Positions 1 through 11,787 of a DNA stretch of 64,000 nucleotides are shown here, in pieces. Location of the stretch: the NCBI GenBank assembly GCA_026874595.1, contig CM049315.1, forward strand, positions 64,045,389-64,109,388, read 5' to 3'. The DNA comes from Sipunculus nudus. Its lineage: Eukaryota; Annelida; Sipuncula; Golfingiida; Sipunculidae. A program made the position numbers and the translations under genes. The notes beneath the pieces were generated by a model that did no database searches, was not told the DNA's origin, and saw only the letters and a program-made list of their open reading frames with translations. How positions within the stretch are numbered: the first letter of the stretch is position 1; the number at the start of each line of letters is the position of its first letter.

Positions 1-1612
1 ACCAGATACAAACATCTTTTACGCAGAAATCAGCTCGGTTTTTGCGTAATACAAGATCGTGTTTTTTGTGAAAAGATGACCGATTTAAACTGCAAAAGAA
101 GCGTTTAAGAAGCTTTATCAGGCCATTAAGAATCAGTTAGGAACGTCGTTTTTGCTGAAATTAGCTCGGGTTTTTTTGCGTAATATAAGATCGTGTGTTG
201 TGCAAAGATGATGGTTTAAACTGCAAAAGAAGCGTTTGAGAAACTTCATTAGGCCATTTAGAACCAGTTACAAATGTCGTTTTTTTGCCGAAATCAGCTC
301 GGTTTTTGCGCAATATAGGATCCTGTTTTGTGCAAAATGGCCGATTTAAACTGCGATAGAAGCGTTTTAATAGCTTCATTAGGCCATTTAGAAATTGGTA
401 AAAACGTCGCTCTTGCGGAAATTAAACCGGTTTTCGCGTAATACAACATCGTGTTGTGCAAAAGAGAAGATTAAAATTGCAAAAGAAGCAATTCAGAAGC
501 TCCATTAGGCCATTTAGAACCGGGTACAAACATCGATCTCGCCGAAATCAGCTAGGTTTTTCCCTAATTCATGATCGTGTGTTGTGCAAAAATTGCAGAT
601 TTAAATTGCAAAAGAAGCAATTCAGAAACTTTATTAGGCCGTTTAGAATCAGATACAAACGTCTTTTACGCCGAAATCAGCTCGGTTTTTGCGTAATACA
701 AGATCGTGTTTTGTGCAAAGATGACCGATTTAAACTGCGAAAGAAGCGTTTTAGAAGCTTCATCGGGCCATTAAGAACCAGTTAGCAACGTCGTTTTTGC
801 TGAAATCAGCTCGTTTTTTTTTTGCGTAATACAAAATTGTCTGTTGTGCAGAGATGACCGATTTAAACTGCTAAAGAAGCGTTTTAGAAGATTCATCCGG
901 CAATTAAGAAGTTAGAAACGTCGTTTTTGCTAAAATTAGCTCGATTTTTTAGTGTAATATAAGATCGTGTTTGTGCAAAGATAACCGATTTAAACTGCAA
1001 AAGAAGAGTTTAAGAAGGTTCAATAGGCCACTTAAAACCAGTTACAAAGATCTTTTTTGCCGAAATCGACTCGGTTTTTGCGTTATAATAGATCATGATC
1101 CGTGCAAAAATGGCCAGTTTAAACTGCGAAAGAAGCGTTTCAGAAACTTCATTAGGCGACTTAAAACCCGTTACAATCGTCGTTTTCGTCGCAATCAGCT
1201 CGGTTTTCGCGTACTACAAGATCGTGTGTTGTGCAAAAATGGCCGTTTAAATTGCAAATGAAGCATTTTAATAGCTTCATCAGGCCATTTAAAACAAGTT
1301 ACAAACGTCGTTTTTGCCGAAATCAGCTCGGTTTTCGCTTTAAATAAGATCGTGTCTTGTGCAATGATCACCGATTTAAACTGTGAAAGAAGCGTTTTAG
1401 AAGCTTCATCAGGCCATTAAGAACCAGTTAGAAACGTCGTTTTTGCTGAAATCAGCTCGATTTTTTTGCGTAATGCAAGATCGTGTTTGTGCAAATATTG
1501 CAGATTTAAATTGCAAAAGAATCAATTCAGCAGCTTTATTAGGCCATTTAGAACCAGATACCAACGTCTTTTTCGCCGAAATCAGCTCGGTTTTTGCGTA
1601 ATACAAGACCGT
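1..1612. repeat. Partial HOR copy matching 10,212-11,823
   Basis: The order D-A4-J-B-C-D2-A-A2-F-G-H-A-E matches the segment starting at 10,212 with a nearly constant offset of about 10,210 bp. The match ends where this copy continues as tgtgcaaagatgaccg (subtype A) while the other continues as tgggcaaatatcacc (subtype K). The left end is cut by the window. Confidence 0.8.
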
Positions 1613-4066
1613 GTTTTGTGCAAAGATGACCGATTTAAACTGCCAAGGAAGCCTTTTAGAAGCTTCATCAGGCCATTAAAAACCAGTTAGCAACGTCGTT
1701 TTGCTGAAATCAGCTCGATTTTTTGCGTAATACAAAATCGTGTGTTGTGCAAAGATGACCGATTTAAACTGCTAAAGAAGCGTTTTAGAAGCTTCATCAG
1801 GCCATTAAGAACCAGTTAGAAACGTCTTTTACGCCGAAATCAGCTCTTTTTTTCGTAATACAAGATCGTGATTTGTGCAGAAATGGCTGATTTAAACTGC
1901 GATAGAAGCGTTTTAATAGCTTCATTAGGCCATTTAGAAATTGGTAAAAACGTCGCTCTTGCTGAAATCAGATCGGTTTTCGCGTAATACAACATCGTGT
2001 TGTGCAAAATAGAAGATTCAAATTGCAAAAGAAGCAATTCAGAAGCTCCATTAGGCCATTTAGAACCGGGTACAAACATCGATCTCGCCGAAATCAGCTA
2101 GGTTTTTGGCTAATTCAGGAACGTGTGTTGTGCAAAAATTACAGATTTAAATTGCAAAAGAAGCAATTCAGAAGCTTCATTAGGCCGTTTAGAACCAGTT
2201 ACTAAAGTCGTTTTTGCCGAAATCAGCGCGATTTTTGCGTTTTACAAGATCGTACGTTGTGAAAAAAATGGCCGATTTAAACTGCGATAGAAGCGTTTTA
2301 ATAGCTTCATTAGGCCATTTAGAAATTGGTAAAAACGTCGCTCTTGCGGAAATCAAATCGGTTTTCGCGTAATACAACATCGTGTTGTGCAAAATAGAAG
2401 ATTAAAATTGCAAAAGAAGCAATTCAGAAGCTCCATTAGGCCATTTAGAACCGGGTACAAACATCGATCTCGCCGAAATCAGCTAGGTTTTTGGCTAATT
2501 CAGGAACGTGTGTTGTGCAAAAATTACAGATTTCAATTGCAAAAGAAGCAATTCAGAAGCTTCATTAGGCCGTTTAGAATCAGATACAAAAGAAGCAATT
2601 CAGAAACTTTATTAGGCCGTTTAGAATTGTTAAAAACGTCGCTCTTGCTGAAATCAGATCGGTTTTCGCGTAGTACAAGATCGTGTCTTGTGCAATGATC
2701 ACCGATTTAAACTGCAAAAGAAGCGTTTAAGAAGCTTTATCAGGCCATTAAGAATCAGTTAGGAACGTCGTTTTTGCTGAAATCAGCTCGGTTTTTTTTG
2801 TGTAATTCAAAATCGTCTGTTGTGCAAAGATGACCGATTTAAACTGCTAAAGAAGCGTTTTAGAAGCTTCATCAGGCAATTAAGAAGTTAGAAACGTCGT
2901 TTTTGCTAAAATCAGCTCGATTTTTTAGCGTAATATAAGATGGTGTTTGTCCAAAGATGACCGATTTAAACTGCAAAAGAAGAGTTTAAGAAGCTTCAAT
3001 AGGCCACTTAAAACCAGTTACAAAGATCTTTTTTGCCGAAATCGACTCGGTTTTTGCGTTATAATAGATCATGATCCGTGCAAAAATGGTCAGTTTAAAC
3101 TGCCAAGGAAGCCTTTTAGAAGCTTCATCAGGCCATCAAAAACCAGTTAGTAACGTCGTTTTTGCTGAAATCAGCTCGATTTTTTGCGTAATACAAAATC
3201 GTGTGTTGTGCAAAGATGACCGATTTAAACTGCTAAAGAAGCGTTTTAGAAGCTTCATCAGGCCATTAAGAACCAGTTAGAAACGTCTTTTACGCCGAAA
3301 TCAGCTCTTTTTTTCGTAATACATGATCGTGATTTGTGCAGAAACGGCTGATTTAAACTGCGATAGAAGCGTTTTAATAGCTTCATTAGGCCATTTAGAA
3401 ATTGGTAAAAACGTCGCTCTTGCTGAAATCAGATCAGTTTTCGCGTAATACAACATCGTGTTGTGCAAAATAGAAGATTAAAATTGCAAAAGAAGCAATT
3501 CAGAAGCTCCATTAGGCCATTTAGAACCGGATACAAATATCCATCTCGCCGAAATCAGCTAGGTTTTTGGCTAATTCAGGAACGTGTGTTGTGCAAAAAT
3601 TACAGATTTCAATTGCAAAAGAAGCAATTCAGAGGCTTCATTAGGCCGTTTAGAATCAGATACAAACGTCTTTTACGACGAAATCAGCTCGGTTTTTTCG
3701 TAATACAAGATCGTGATTTGTGCAGAAACGGCTAATATAAACTGCGATAGAAGCGTTTAAATAGCTTCATTAGGCCATTTAGAAATTGTTAAAAACGTCG
3801 CTCTTGCTGAAATCAGATCGGTTTTTGCGTAATACAAGATCGTGTTTTGTGCAAAGATGACCGATTTAAACTGCTAAAGAAGCGTTTTAGAAGCTTCATC
3901 AGGCCATTAAGAACCAGTTAGAAACGTCTTTTACGCCGAAATCAGCTCGTTTTTTTCGTAATACAAGATCGTGATTTGTGCAGAAACGGCTGATTTAAAC
4001 TGCAATAGAAGCGTTTTAATAGCTTCATTAGGCCATTTAGAAATTGGTAAAAACGTCGCTCTTGCT
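1613..4066. repeat. Mosaic monomer stretch
   Basis: The order is A, A, B, C, D, B, C, D, a 46-bp truncated unit, A4, A2, F, A3, A, B, C, D, B', A, B. It contains B-C-D runs but does not follow any of the regular HORs. Two subtype switches are clear: one out of register at about 2,590, and one in register at 3,094-3,103 (tttaaactgc), where a G-type left half joins an A3-type right half. No gene is present. Confidence 0.75.
2567..2640. repeat. Truncated 46-bp monomer and chimeric junction
   Basis: The conserved aggcc core occurs at 2,567 and again at 2,613, only 46 bp later instead of about 128 bp. The sequence cagatacaaaagaagcaatt fuses the D core to a point upstream of the next core, consistent with an about 82-bp deletion at a caaa microhomology. 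Just downstream, ttagaattgttaaaaacg looks like a D/B' chimera. This is one of few places where the monomer phase is broken. Confidence 0.8.
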
Positions 4067-5097
4067 GAAATCAGATCGGTTTTCGCGTAATACAACATCG
4101 TGTTGTGCAAAATAGAAGATTAAAATTGCAAAAGAAGCCATTCAGAAGCTCCATTAGGCCATTTAGAACCGGGTACAAACATCGATCTCGCCGAAATCAG
4201 ATAGGTTTTTGGCTATTTCAGGAACGTGTGTTGTGCAAAAATTACAGATTTCAATTGCAAAAGAAGCAATTCAGAAGCTTCATTAGGCCGTTTAGAATCA
4301 GATACAAACGTCTTTTACGACGAAATCAGCTCGGTTTTTTCGTAATACAAGATCGTGATTTGTGCAGAAACGGCTGATATAAACTGCGATAGAAGCGTTT
4401 AAATAGCTTCATTAGGCCATTTAGAAATTGTTAAAAACGTCGCTTTTGCTGAAATCAGATCGGTTTGCGCGTAGTACAAGATCGTGTTGTGCAAAATAGA
4501 AGATTAAAATTGCAAAAGAAGCAATTCAGAAGCTCCATTAGGCCATTTAGAACCTGGTACAAACATCGATCTCGCCTAAATCAGCTGGGTTTTTTGCCTA
4601 ATTCATGATCGTGTGTTGTGCAAAAATTGCAGATTTAAATTGCAAAAGAAGCAACTCAGAAGCTTCATTAGGCCGTTTAGAACCAGATACAAACATCTTT
4701 TACGCCGAAATCAGCTCGGTTTTTGCGTAATACAAGATCGTGTTTTGTGCAAAGATGACCGATTTAAACTGCAAAAGAAGCGTTTAAGAAGCTTTATCAG
4801 GCCATAAAGAATCAGTTAGGAACGTCGTTTTTGCTGAAATCAGCTCGGTTTTTTTTTGCGTAATATAAGATCGTGTGTTGTGCAAAGATGATGATTTAAA
4901 CTGCAAAAGAAGCGTTTGAGAAACTTCATTAGGCCATTTAGAACCAGTTACAAATGTCGTTTTTTTGCCGAAATCAGCTCGGTTTTTGCGTAATATAGGA
5001 TCCTGTTTTGTGCAAAATGGCCGATTTAAACTGCGATAGAATCGTTTTAATAGCTTCATTAGGCCATTTAGAAATTGGTAAAAACGTCGCTCTTGCG
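4067..5097. repeat. 8-mer HOR, copy 1 (1,031 bp)
   Basis: The monomer order is C-D-B'-C-D-A4-J-B. The next copy starts 1,031 bp later with the same order and near-identical sequence, including gaacctggtac in the second C and gcctaaatcagctggg after it. Confidence 0.85.
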
Positions 5098-6129
5098 GAA
5101 ATCAAATCGGTTTTCGCGTAATACAACATCGTGTTGTGCAAAATTGAAGATTAAAATTGCAAAAGAAGCAATTCAGAAGCTCCATTAGGCCATTTAGAAC
5201 CGGGTACAAACATCGATCTCGCCGAAATCAGCTAGGTTTTTGGCTAATTCAGGAACGTGTGTTGTGCAAAAATTACAGATTTCAATTGCAAAAGAAGCAA
5301 TTCAGAAGCTTCATTAGGCCGTTTAGAATCAGATACAAACGTCTTTTACGACGAAATCAGCTCGGTTTTTTCGTAATACAAGATCGTGATTTGTGCAGAA
5401 ACGGCTGATATAAACTGCGATAGAAGCGTTTAAATAGCTTCATTAGGCCATTTAGAAATTGTTAAAAACGTCGCTTTTGCTGAAATCAGATCGGTTTGTG
5501 CGTAGTACAAGATCGTGTTGTGCAAAAAAGAAGATTAAAATTGCAAAAGAAGCAATTCAGAAGCTCCATTAGGCCATTTAGAACCTGGTACAAACATCGA
5601 TCTCGCCTAAATCAGCTGGGTTTTTTGCCTAATTCATGATCGTGTGTTGTGCAAAAATTGCAGATTTAAATTGCAAAAGAAGCAATTCAGAAGCTTCATT
5701 AGGCCGTTTAGAACCAGATACAAACATCTTTTACGCCGAAATCAGCCCGGTTTTTGCGTAATACAAGATCGTGTTTTGTGCAAAGATGACCGATTTAAAC
5801 TGCAAAAGAAGCGTTTAAGAAGCTTTATCAGGCCATTAAGAATCAGTTAGGAACGTCGTTTTTGCTGAAATCAGCTCGGTTTTTTTTTTGCGTAATATAA
5901 GATCGTGTGTTGTGCAAAGATGATGATTTAAACTGCAAAAGAAGCGTTTGAGAAACTTCATTAGGCCATTTAGAACCAGTTACAAATGTCGTTTTTTTGC
6001 CGAAATCAGCTCGGTTTTTGCGTAATATAGGATCCTGTTTTGTGCAAAATGGCCGATTTAAACTGCGATAGAAGCGTTTTAATAGCTTCATTAGGCCATT
6101 TAGAAATTGGTAAAAACGTCGCTCTTGCG
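5098..6129. repeat. 8-mer HOR, copy 2 (1,032 bp)
   Basis: The order C-D-B'-C-D-A4-J-B is repeated. Differences from copy 1 include aaaattgaag against aaaatagaag near the first C core and one extra T in the T-run after A4. A third copy begins at 6,130 but switches to E after one C monomer. Confidence 0.85.
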
Positions 6130-6771
6130 GAAATCAAATCGGTTTTCGCGTAATACAACATCGTGTTGTGCAAAATAGAAGATTAAAATTGCAAAAGAAG
6201 CAATTCAGAAGCTCCATTAGGCCATTTAGAACCGGGTACAAGCATCGATCTCGCCGAAATCAGCTAGGTTTTTCCCTAATTCATGATCGTGTGTTGTGCA
6301 AATATTGCAGATTTAAATTGCAAAAGAATCAATTCAGGAGCTTTATTAGGCCATTTAAAACCAGATACCAACGTCTTTTCCGCCGAAATCAGCTCGGTTT
6401 TTGCGTAATACAAGACCGTGTTTTGTGCAAAGATGACCGATTTAAACTGCCAAGGAAGCCTTTTAGAAGCTTCATCAGGCCATCAAAAACCAGTTAGTAA
6501 CGTCGTTTTTGCTGAAATCAGCTCGATTTTTTGCGTAATACAAAATCGTGTGTTGTGCAAAGATGACCGATTTAAACTGCTAAAGAAGCGTTTTAGAAGC
6601 TTCATCAGGCCATTAAGAACCAGTTAGAAACGTCTTTTACGCCGAAATCAGCTCTTTTTTTCGTAATACATGATCGTGATTTGTGCAGAAACGGCTGATT
6701 TAAACTGCGATAGAAGCGTTTTAATAGCTTCATTAGGCCATTTAGAAATTGGTAAAAACGTAGCTCTTGCT
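6130..6771. repeat. C-E-A3-A-B block
   Basis: Five monomers that recur in the 35-mer HOR (for example 8.4-9.1 kb and 14.1-14.7 kb). Position 6,762 reads aaaaacgtagctc in place of aaaaacgtcgctc, a private change in the otherwise conserved cgtcg. Confidence 0.75.
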
Positions 6772-7923
6772 GAAATCAGATCGGTTTTCGCGTAATACAA
6801 CATCGTGTTGTGCAAAATAGAAGATTAAAATTGCAAAAGAAGCAATTCAGAAGCTCCATTAGGCCATTTAGACCCGGATACAAACATCCATCTCGCCGAA
6901 ATCAGCTAGGTTTTTGGCTAATTCAGGAACGTGTGTTGTGCAAAAATTACAGATTTCAATTGCAAAAGAAGCAATTCAGAAGCTTCATTAGGCCGTTTAG
7001 AATCAGATACAAACGTCTTTTACGACGAAATCAGCTCGGTTTTTTCGTAATACAAGATCGTGATTTGTGCAGAAACGGCTAATATAAACTGCGATAGAAG
7101 CGTTTAAATAGCTTCATTATGCCATTTAGAAATTGTTAAAAACGTCGCTTTTGCTGAAATCAGATCGGTTTTCGCTTAGTACAAGATCGTGTTGTGCAAA
7201 AGAGAAGATTAAAATTGCAAAAGAAGCAATTCAGAAGCTCCATTAGGCCATTTAGAACCGGGTACAAACATCGATCTCGCCGAAATCAGCTAGGTTTTTC
7301 CCTAATTCATGATCGTGTGTTGTGCAAAAATTGCAGATTTAAATTGCAAAAGAAGCAATTCAGAAACTTTATTAGGCCGTTTAGAATCAGATACATACGT
7401 CTTTTACGCCGAAATCAGCTCGGTTTTTGCGTAATACAAGATCGTGATTTGTGCAGAAACGGCTGATATAAACTGCGATAGAAGCGTTTAAATAGCTTCA
7501 TTAGGCCATTTAGAAATTGTTAAAAACGTCGCTTTTGCTGAAATCAGATCGGTTTTCGCTTAGTACAAGATCGTGTTGTGCAAAAGAGAAGATTAAAATT
7601 GCAAAAGAAGCAATTCAGAAGCTCCATTAGGCCATTAAGAACCGGGTACAAACATCGATCTCGCCGAAATCAGCTAGGTTTTTCCCTAATTCATGATCGT
7701 GTGTTGTGCAAAAATTGCAGATTTAAATTGCAAAAGAAGCAATTCAGAAGCTTCATTAGGCCGTTTAGAATCAGATATAAACGTCTTTTACGACGAAATC
7801 AGTTCGGTTTTTTCGTAATACAAGATCGTGATTTGTGCAGAAACGGCTGATATAAACTGCGATAGAAGCGTTTAAATAGCTTCATTAGGCCATTTAGAAA
7901 TTGTTAAAAACGTCGCTTTTGCT
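6772..7923. repeat. C-D-B' trimer repeated three times (3 x 384 bp)
   Basis: C starts lie at 6,772, 7,156, 7,540 and 7,924, exactly 384 bp apart. The middle unit carries D2 (aaactttatt) in place of D. The same trimer occurs twice per 35-mer HOR and is the smallest HOR in the window. Confidence 0.85.
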
Positions 7924-9463
7924 GAAATCAGATCGGTTTGCGCGTAGTACAAGATCGTGTTGTGCAAAATAGAAGATTAAAATTGCAAAAGAAGCAATTC
8001 AGAAGCTCCATTAGGCCATTTAGAACCTGGTACAAACATCGATCTCGCCTAAATCAGCTGGGTTTTTTGCCTAATTCATGATCGTGTGTTGTGCAAAAAT
8101 TGCAGATTTAAATTGCAAAAGAAGCAATTCAGAAGCTTCATTAGGCCGTTTAGAACCAGATACAAACATCTTTTACGCCGAAATCAGCCCGTTTTTTGCC
8201 TAATACAAGATCGTGTTTTGTGCAAAGATGATGATTTAAACTGCAAAAGAAGCGTTTGAGAAACTTCATTAGGCCATTTAGAACCAGTTACAAATGTCGT
8301 TTTTTTGCCGAAATCAGCTCGGTTTTTGCGTAATATAGGATCCTGTTTTGTGCAAAATGGCCGATTTAAACTGCGATAGAAGCGTTTTAATAGCTTCATT
8401 AGCCCATTTAGAAATTGGTAAAAACGTCGCTCTTGCGGAAATCAAATCGGTTTTCGCGTAATACAACATCGTGTTGTGCAAAATAGAAGATTAAAATTGC
8501 AAAAGAAGCAATTCAGAAGCTCCATTAGGCCATTTAGAACCGGGTACAAGCATCGATCTCGTTGAAATCAGCTAGGTTTTTCCCTAATTCATGATCGTGT
8601 GTTGTGCAAATATTGCAGATTTAAATTGCAAAAGAATCAATTCAGGAGCTTTATTAGGCCATTTAAAACCAGATACCAACGTCTTTTCCGCCGAAATCAG
8701 CTCGGTTTTTGCGTAATACAAGACCGTGTTTTGTGCAAAGATGACCGATTTAAACTGCCAAGGAAGCCTTTTAGAAGCTTCATCAGGCCATCAAAAACCA
8801 GTTAGTAACGTCGTTTTTGCTGAAATCAGCTCGATTTTTTGCGTAATACAAAATCGTGTGTTGTGCAAAGATGACCGATTTAAACTGCTAAAGAAGCGTT
8901 TTAGAAGCTTCATCAGGCCATTAAGAACCAGTTAGAAACGTCTTTTACGCCGAAATCAGCTCTTTGTTTCGTAATACATGATCGTGATTTGTGCAGAAAC
9001 GGCTGATTTAAACTGCGATAGAAGCGTTTTAATAGCTTCATTAGGCCATTTAGAAATTGGTAAAAACGTCGCTCTTGCTGAAATCAGATCGGTTTTCACG
9101 TAATACAACATCGTGTTGTGCAAAATAGAAGATTAAAATTGCAAAAGAAGCAATTTAGAAGCTCCATTAGGCCATTTAGAACCGGATACAAACATCCATC
9201 TCGCCGAAATCAGCTAGGTTTTTGGCTAATTCAGGAACGTGTGTTGTGCAAAAATTACAGATTTCAATTGCAAAAGAAGCAATTCAGAAGCTTCATTAGG
9301 CCGTTTAGAATCAGATACAAACGTCTTTTACGACGAAATCAGCTCGGTTTTTTCGTAATACAAGATCGTGATTTGTGCAGAAACGGCTAATATAAACTGC
9401 GATAGAAGCGTTTAAATAGCTTCATTATGCCATTTAGAAATTGTTAAAAACGTCGCTTTTGCT
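7540..9463. repeat. 35-mer HOR, partial copy U0
   Basis: Fifteen monomers, C-D-B'-C-D-J-B-C-E-A3-A-B-C-D-B', match 13,188-15,111 at an offset of 5,648 bp. That offset equals one 35-mer (about 4,484 bp) plus the 1,164-bp extra block that follows here. Shared private changes include ctctttgtttcg and gtttttcacg style variants in the A and B parts. Confidence 0.85.
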
Positions 9464-10627
9464 GAAATCAGATCGGTTTTCGCTTAGTACAAGATCGTGT
9501 TGTGCAAAAGAGAAGATTAAAATTGCAAAAGAAGCAATTCAGAAGCTCCATTAGGCCATTTAGAACCGGGTACAAACATCGATCTCGCCGAAATCAGCTA
9601 GGTTTTTCCCTAATTCATGATCGTGTGTTGTGCAAAAATTGCAGATTTAAATTGCAAAAGAAGCAATTCAGAAATTTATTAGGCCGTTTAGAATCAGATA
9701 CATACGTCTTTTACGCCGAAATCAGCTCGGTTTTCGCGTAATACAAGATCGTGTTTTGTGCAAAGATGACCGATTTAAACTGCGAAAGAAGCGTTTTAAA
9801 AGCTTCATCAGGCCATTAAGAACCAGTTAGCAACGTCGTTTTTGCTGAAATCAGTTCGGTTTTTTTTTGCGTAATTCAAAATCGTCTGTTGTGCAAAGAT
9901 GACCGATTTAAACTGCTAAAGAAGCGTTTTAGAAGCTTCATCAGGCAATTAAGAAGTTAGAAACGTCGTTTTTGCTAAAATCAGCTCGATTTTTTAGCGT
10001 AATATAAGATGGTGTTTGTCCAAAGATGACCGATTTAAACTGCAAAAGAAGCAATTCAGAAGCTCCATCAGGCCATTAAGAACCTGGTACAAACATCGAT
10101 CTCGCCTAAATCAGCTGGGTTTTTTGCCTAATTCATGATCGTGTGTTGTGCAAAAATTGCAGATTTAAATTGCAAAAGAAGCAATTCAGAAGCTTCATTA
10201 GGCCGTTTAGAACCAGATACAAACATCTTTTACGCAGAAATCAGCTCGGTTTTTGCGTAATACAAGATCGTGTTTTGTGAAAAGATGACCGATTTAAACT
10301 GCAAAAGAAGCGTTTAAGAAGCTTTATCAGGCCATTAAGAATCAGTTAGGAACGTCGTTTTTGCTGAAATTAGCTCGGTTTTTTTTTGCGTAATATAAGA
10401 TCGTGTGTTGTGCAAAGATGATGGTTTAAACTGCAAAAGAAGCGTTTGAGAAACTTCATTAGGCCATTTAGAACCAGTTACAAATGTCGTTTTTTTGCCG
10501 AAATCAGCTCGGTTTTTGCGCAATATAGGATCCTGTTTTGTGCAAAATGGCCGATTTAAACTGCGATAGAAGCGTTTTAATAGCTTCATTAGGCCATTTA
10601 GAAATTGGTAAAAACGTCGCTCTTGCG
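9464..10627. repeat. Nine-monomer block (1,164 bp), copy 1
   Basis: The order is C-D2-A-A2-C*-D-A4-J-B, followed at 10,628 by the start of a regular unit that again begins C-D2-A-A2. C* is a chimera: an A/F-type left part (gtccaaagatgacc) joins a C right part at about 10,040-10,052, and its core reads ctccatcagg then ccattaagaacctgg. The D2 copy has agaaatttatt, one base short. Confidence 0.85.
10237..10365. repeat. Monomer subtype A4 (exemplar)
   Basis: 129 bp. It is recognised by aagctttatcagg and aagaatcagttagg. It is found before J in the 8-mer HOR (4.1-6.1 kb), at window start, and inside the 9-monomer block at 9,464, 24,082 and its copy near 32.6 kb. Confidence 0.85.
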
Positions 10628-11011
10628 GAAATCAAACCGGTTTTCGCGTAATACAACATCGTGTTGTGCAAAAGAGAAGATTAAAATTGCAAAAGAAGCA
10701 ATTCAGAAGCTCCATTAGGCCATTTAGAACCGGGTACAAACATCGATCTCGCCGAAATCAGCTAGGTTTTTCCCTAATTCATGATCGTGTGTTGTGCAAA
10801 AATTGCAGATTTAAATTGCAAAAGAAGCAATTCAGAAACTTTATTAGGCCGTTTAGAATCAGATACAAACGTCTTTTACGCCGAAATCAGCTCGGTTTTT
10901 GCGTAATACAAGATCGTGTTTTGTGCAAAGATGACCGATTTAAACTGCGAAAGAAGCGTTTTAAAAGCTTCATCAGGCCATTAAGAACCAGTTAGCAACG
11001 TCGTTTTTGCT

Positions 11012-11140
11012 GAAATCAGTTCGGTTTTTTTTGCGTAATTCAAAATCGTCTGTTGTGCAAAGATGACCGATTTAAACTGCTAAAGAAGCGTTTTAGAAGC
11101 TTCATCAGGCAATTAAGAAGTTAGAAACGTCGTTTTTGCT
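11012..11140. repeat. Monomer subtype A2 (exemplar)
   Basis: 129 bp. It is recognised by ggcaattaagaagttag, which lacks three bases present in the subtype A core, and it usually precedes an F monomer whose start reads aaaatcag instead of gaaatcag. It marks one fixed position in the 35-mer HOR and recurs at window start and end. Confidence 0.85.
11096..11103. other. gaagcttc palindrome (one per A-, D- and F-type monomer)
   Basis: A perfect 8-bp palindrome containing a HindIII-type aagctt, in the most conserved part of A, A2, A3, D and F monomers; lost in B (tagcttcatt), C (agctcc) and E (agcttt). Digestion would give a ladder based on ~128 bp with HOR-specific gaps. Confidence 0.85.
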
Positions 11141-11270
11141 AAAATCAGCTCGATTTTTTAGCGTAATATAAGATGGTGTTTGTCCAAAGATGACCGATTT
11201 AAACTGCAAAAGAAGAGTTTAAGAAGCTTCAATAGGCCACTTAAAACCAGTTACAAAGATCTTTTTTGCC
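11141..11270. repeat. Monomer subtype F (exemplar)
   Basis: 130 bp with caataggccactt and acaaagatctttttt. It is followed by G, and the F-G border carries the perfect palindrome gatcatgatc (11,300-11,309 in this copy). Confidence 0.85.
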
Positions 11271-11399
11271 GAAATCGACTCGGTTTTTGCGTTATAATAG
11301 ATCATGATCCGTGCAAAAATGGTCAATTTAAACTGCGAAAGAAGCGTTTCAGAAACTTCATTAGGCGACTTAAAACCCGTTACAATCGTCGTTTTCGTC
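11271..11399. repeat. Monomer subtype G (exemplar)
   Basis: 129 bp with taggcgacttaaaacccg and cgtcgttttcgtcg. It begins gaaatcgactcgg rather than gaaatcagctcgg. It normally lies between F and H. Confidence 0.85.
11300..11309. other. gatcatgatc palindrome at the F-G border
   Basis: A perfect 10-bp palindrome found at the F-to-G border, for example also at 1,091-1,100. It is not in the corresponding place of other subtypes, so it recurs at HOR spacing rather than monomer spacing. Confidence 0.8.
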
Positions 11400-11527
11400 G
11401 CAATCAGCTCGGTTTTCGCGTACTACAAGATCGTGTGTTGTGCAAAAATGGCCGTTTAAATTGCAAATGAAGCGTTTTAATAGCTTCATCAGGCCATTCA
11501 AAACAAGTTACAAACGTCGTTTTTGCC
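11400..11527. repeat. Monomer subtype H (exemplar)
   Basis: 128 bp with tttaaattgcaaatgaagcg and atttaaaacaagttac. The next monomer border often carries tcgctttaaacaag or a related form. H opens the 27-mer HOR at 54,641. Confidence 0.85.
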
Positions 11528-11640
11528 GAAATCAGCTCGGTTTTCGCCTTAAACAAGATCGTGTCTTGTGCAATGATCACCGATTTAAACTGTGAAAGAA
11601 GCGTTTTAGAAGCTTCATCAGGCCATTAAGAACCAGTTAG

Positions 11641-11651
11641 AAACGTCGTTT
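11641..11651. other. aaacgtcgttt dyad in the monomer
   Basis: aaacg and cgttt are inverted repeats around one T. The dyad is intact in most A, A3 and H monomers and degraded in B (cgtcgctc), D (cgtctttt) and C (catcgatctc). It lies just before the T-tract at the monomer border. Confidence 0.75.
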
Positions 11652-11656
11652 TTGCT

Positions 11657-11787
11657 TAAATCAGCTCGATTTTTTTTGCGTAATGCAAGATCGTGTTTGT
11701 GCAAATATTGCAGATCTAAATTGCAAAAGAATCAATTCAGGAGCTTTATTAGGCCATTTAAAACCAGATACCAACGTCTTTTCCGCC
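11657..11787. repeat. Monomer subtype E (exemplar)
   Basis: 131 bp including a long T-run. It is recognised by ggagctttattaggcc and ccagataccaacg, and by caaatattgcag at the junction with the preceding half. In 43.6-62 kb the E copies often read aggcctttaaaacc, missing two or three bases. Confidence 0.85.

Noticed and set aside
456-785. Lys/Arg-rich 109-codon frame as an antimicrobial or histone-like protein
   Set aside because: The basic composition follows from repeated aga/aag triplets in the satellite. The same frame recurs dozens of times with stops at different places.
821-840. Long T-runs as terminators
   Set aside because: They occur in nearly every monomer, have no preceding GC-rich hairpin, and vary in length from 4 to 11 between copies like ordinary homopolymer slippage.
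1083-1100. Bacterial promoter -10 (tataat) before gatcatgatc
   Set aside because: It is part of every F-G border in a eukaryotic-type satellite, with no gene downstream and no -35 partner at a fixed spacing.
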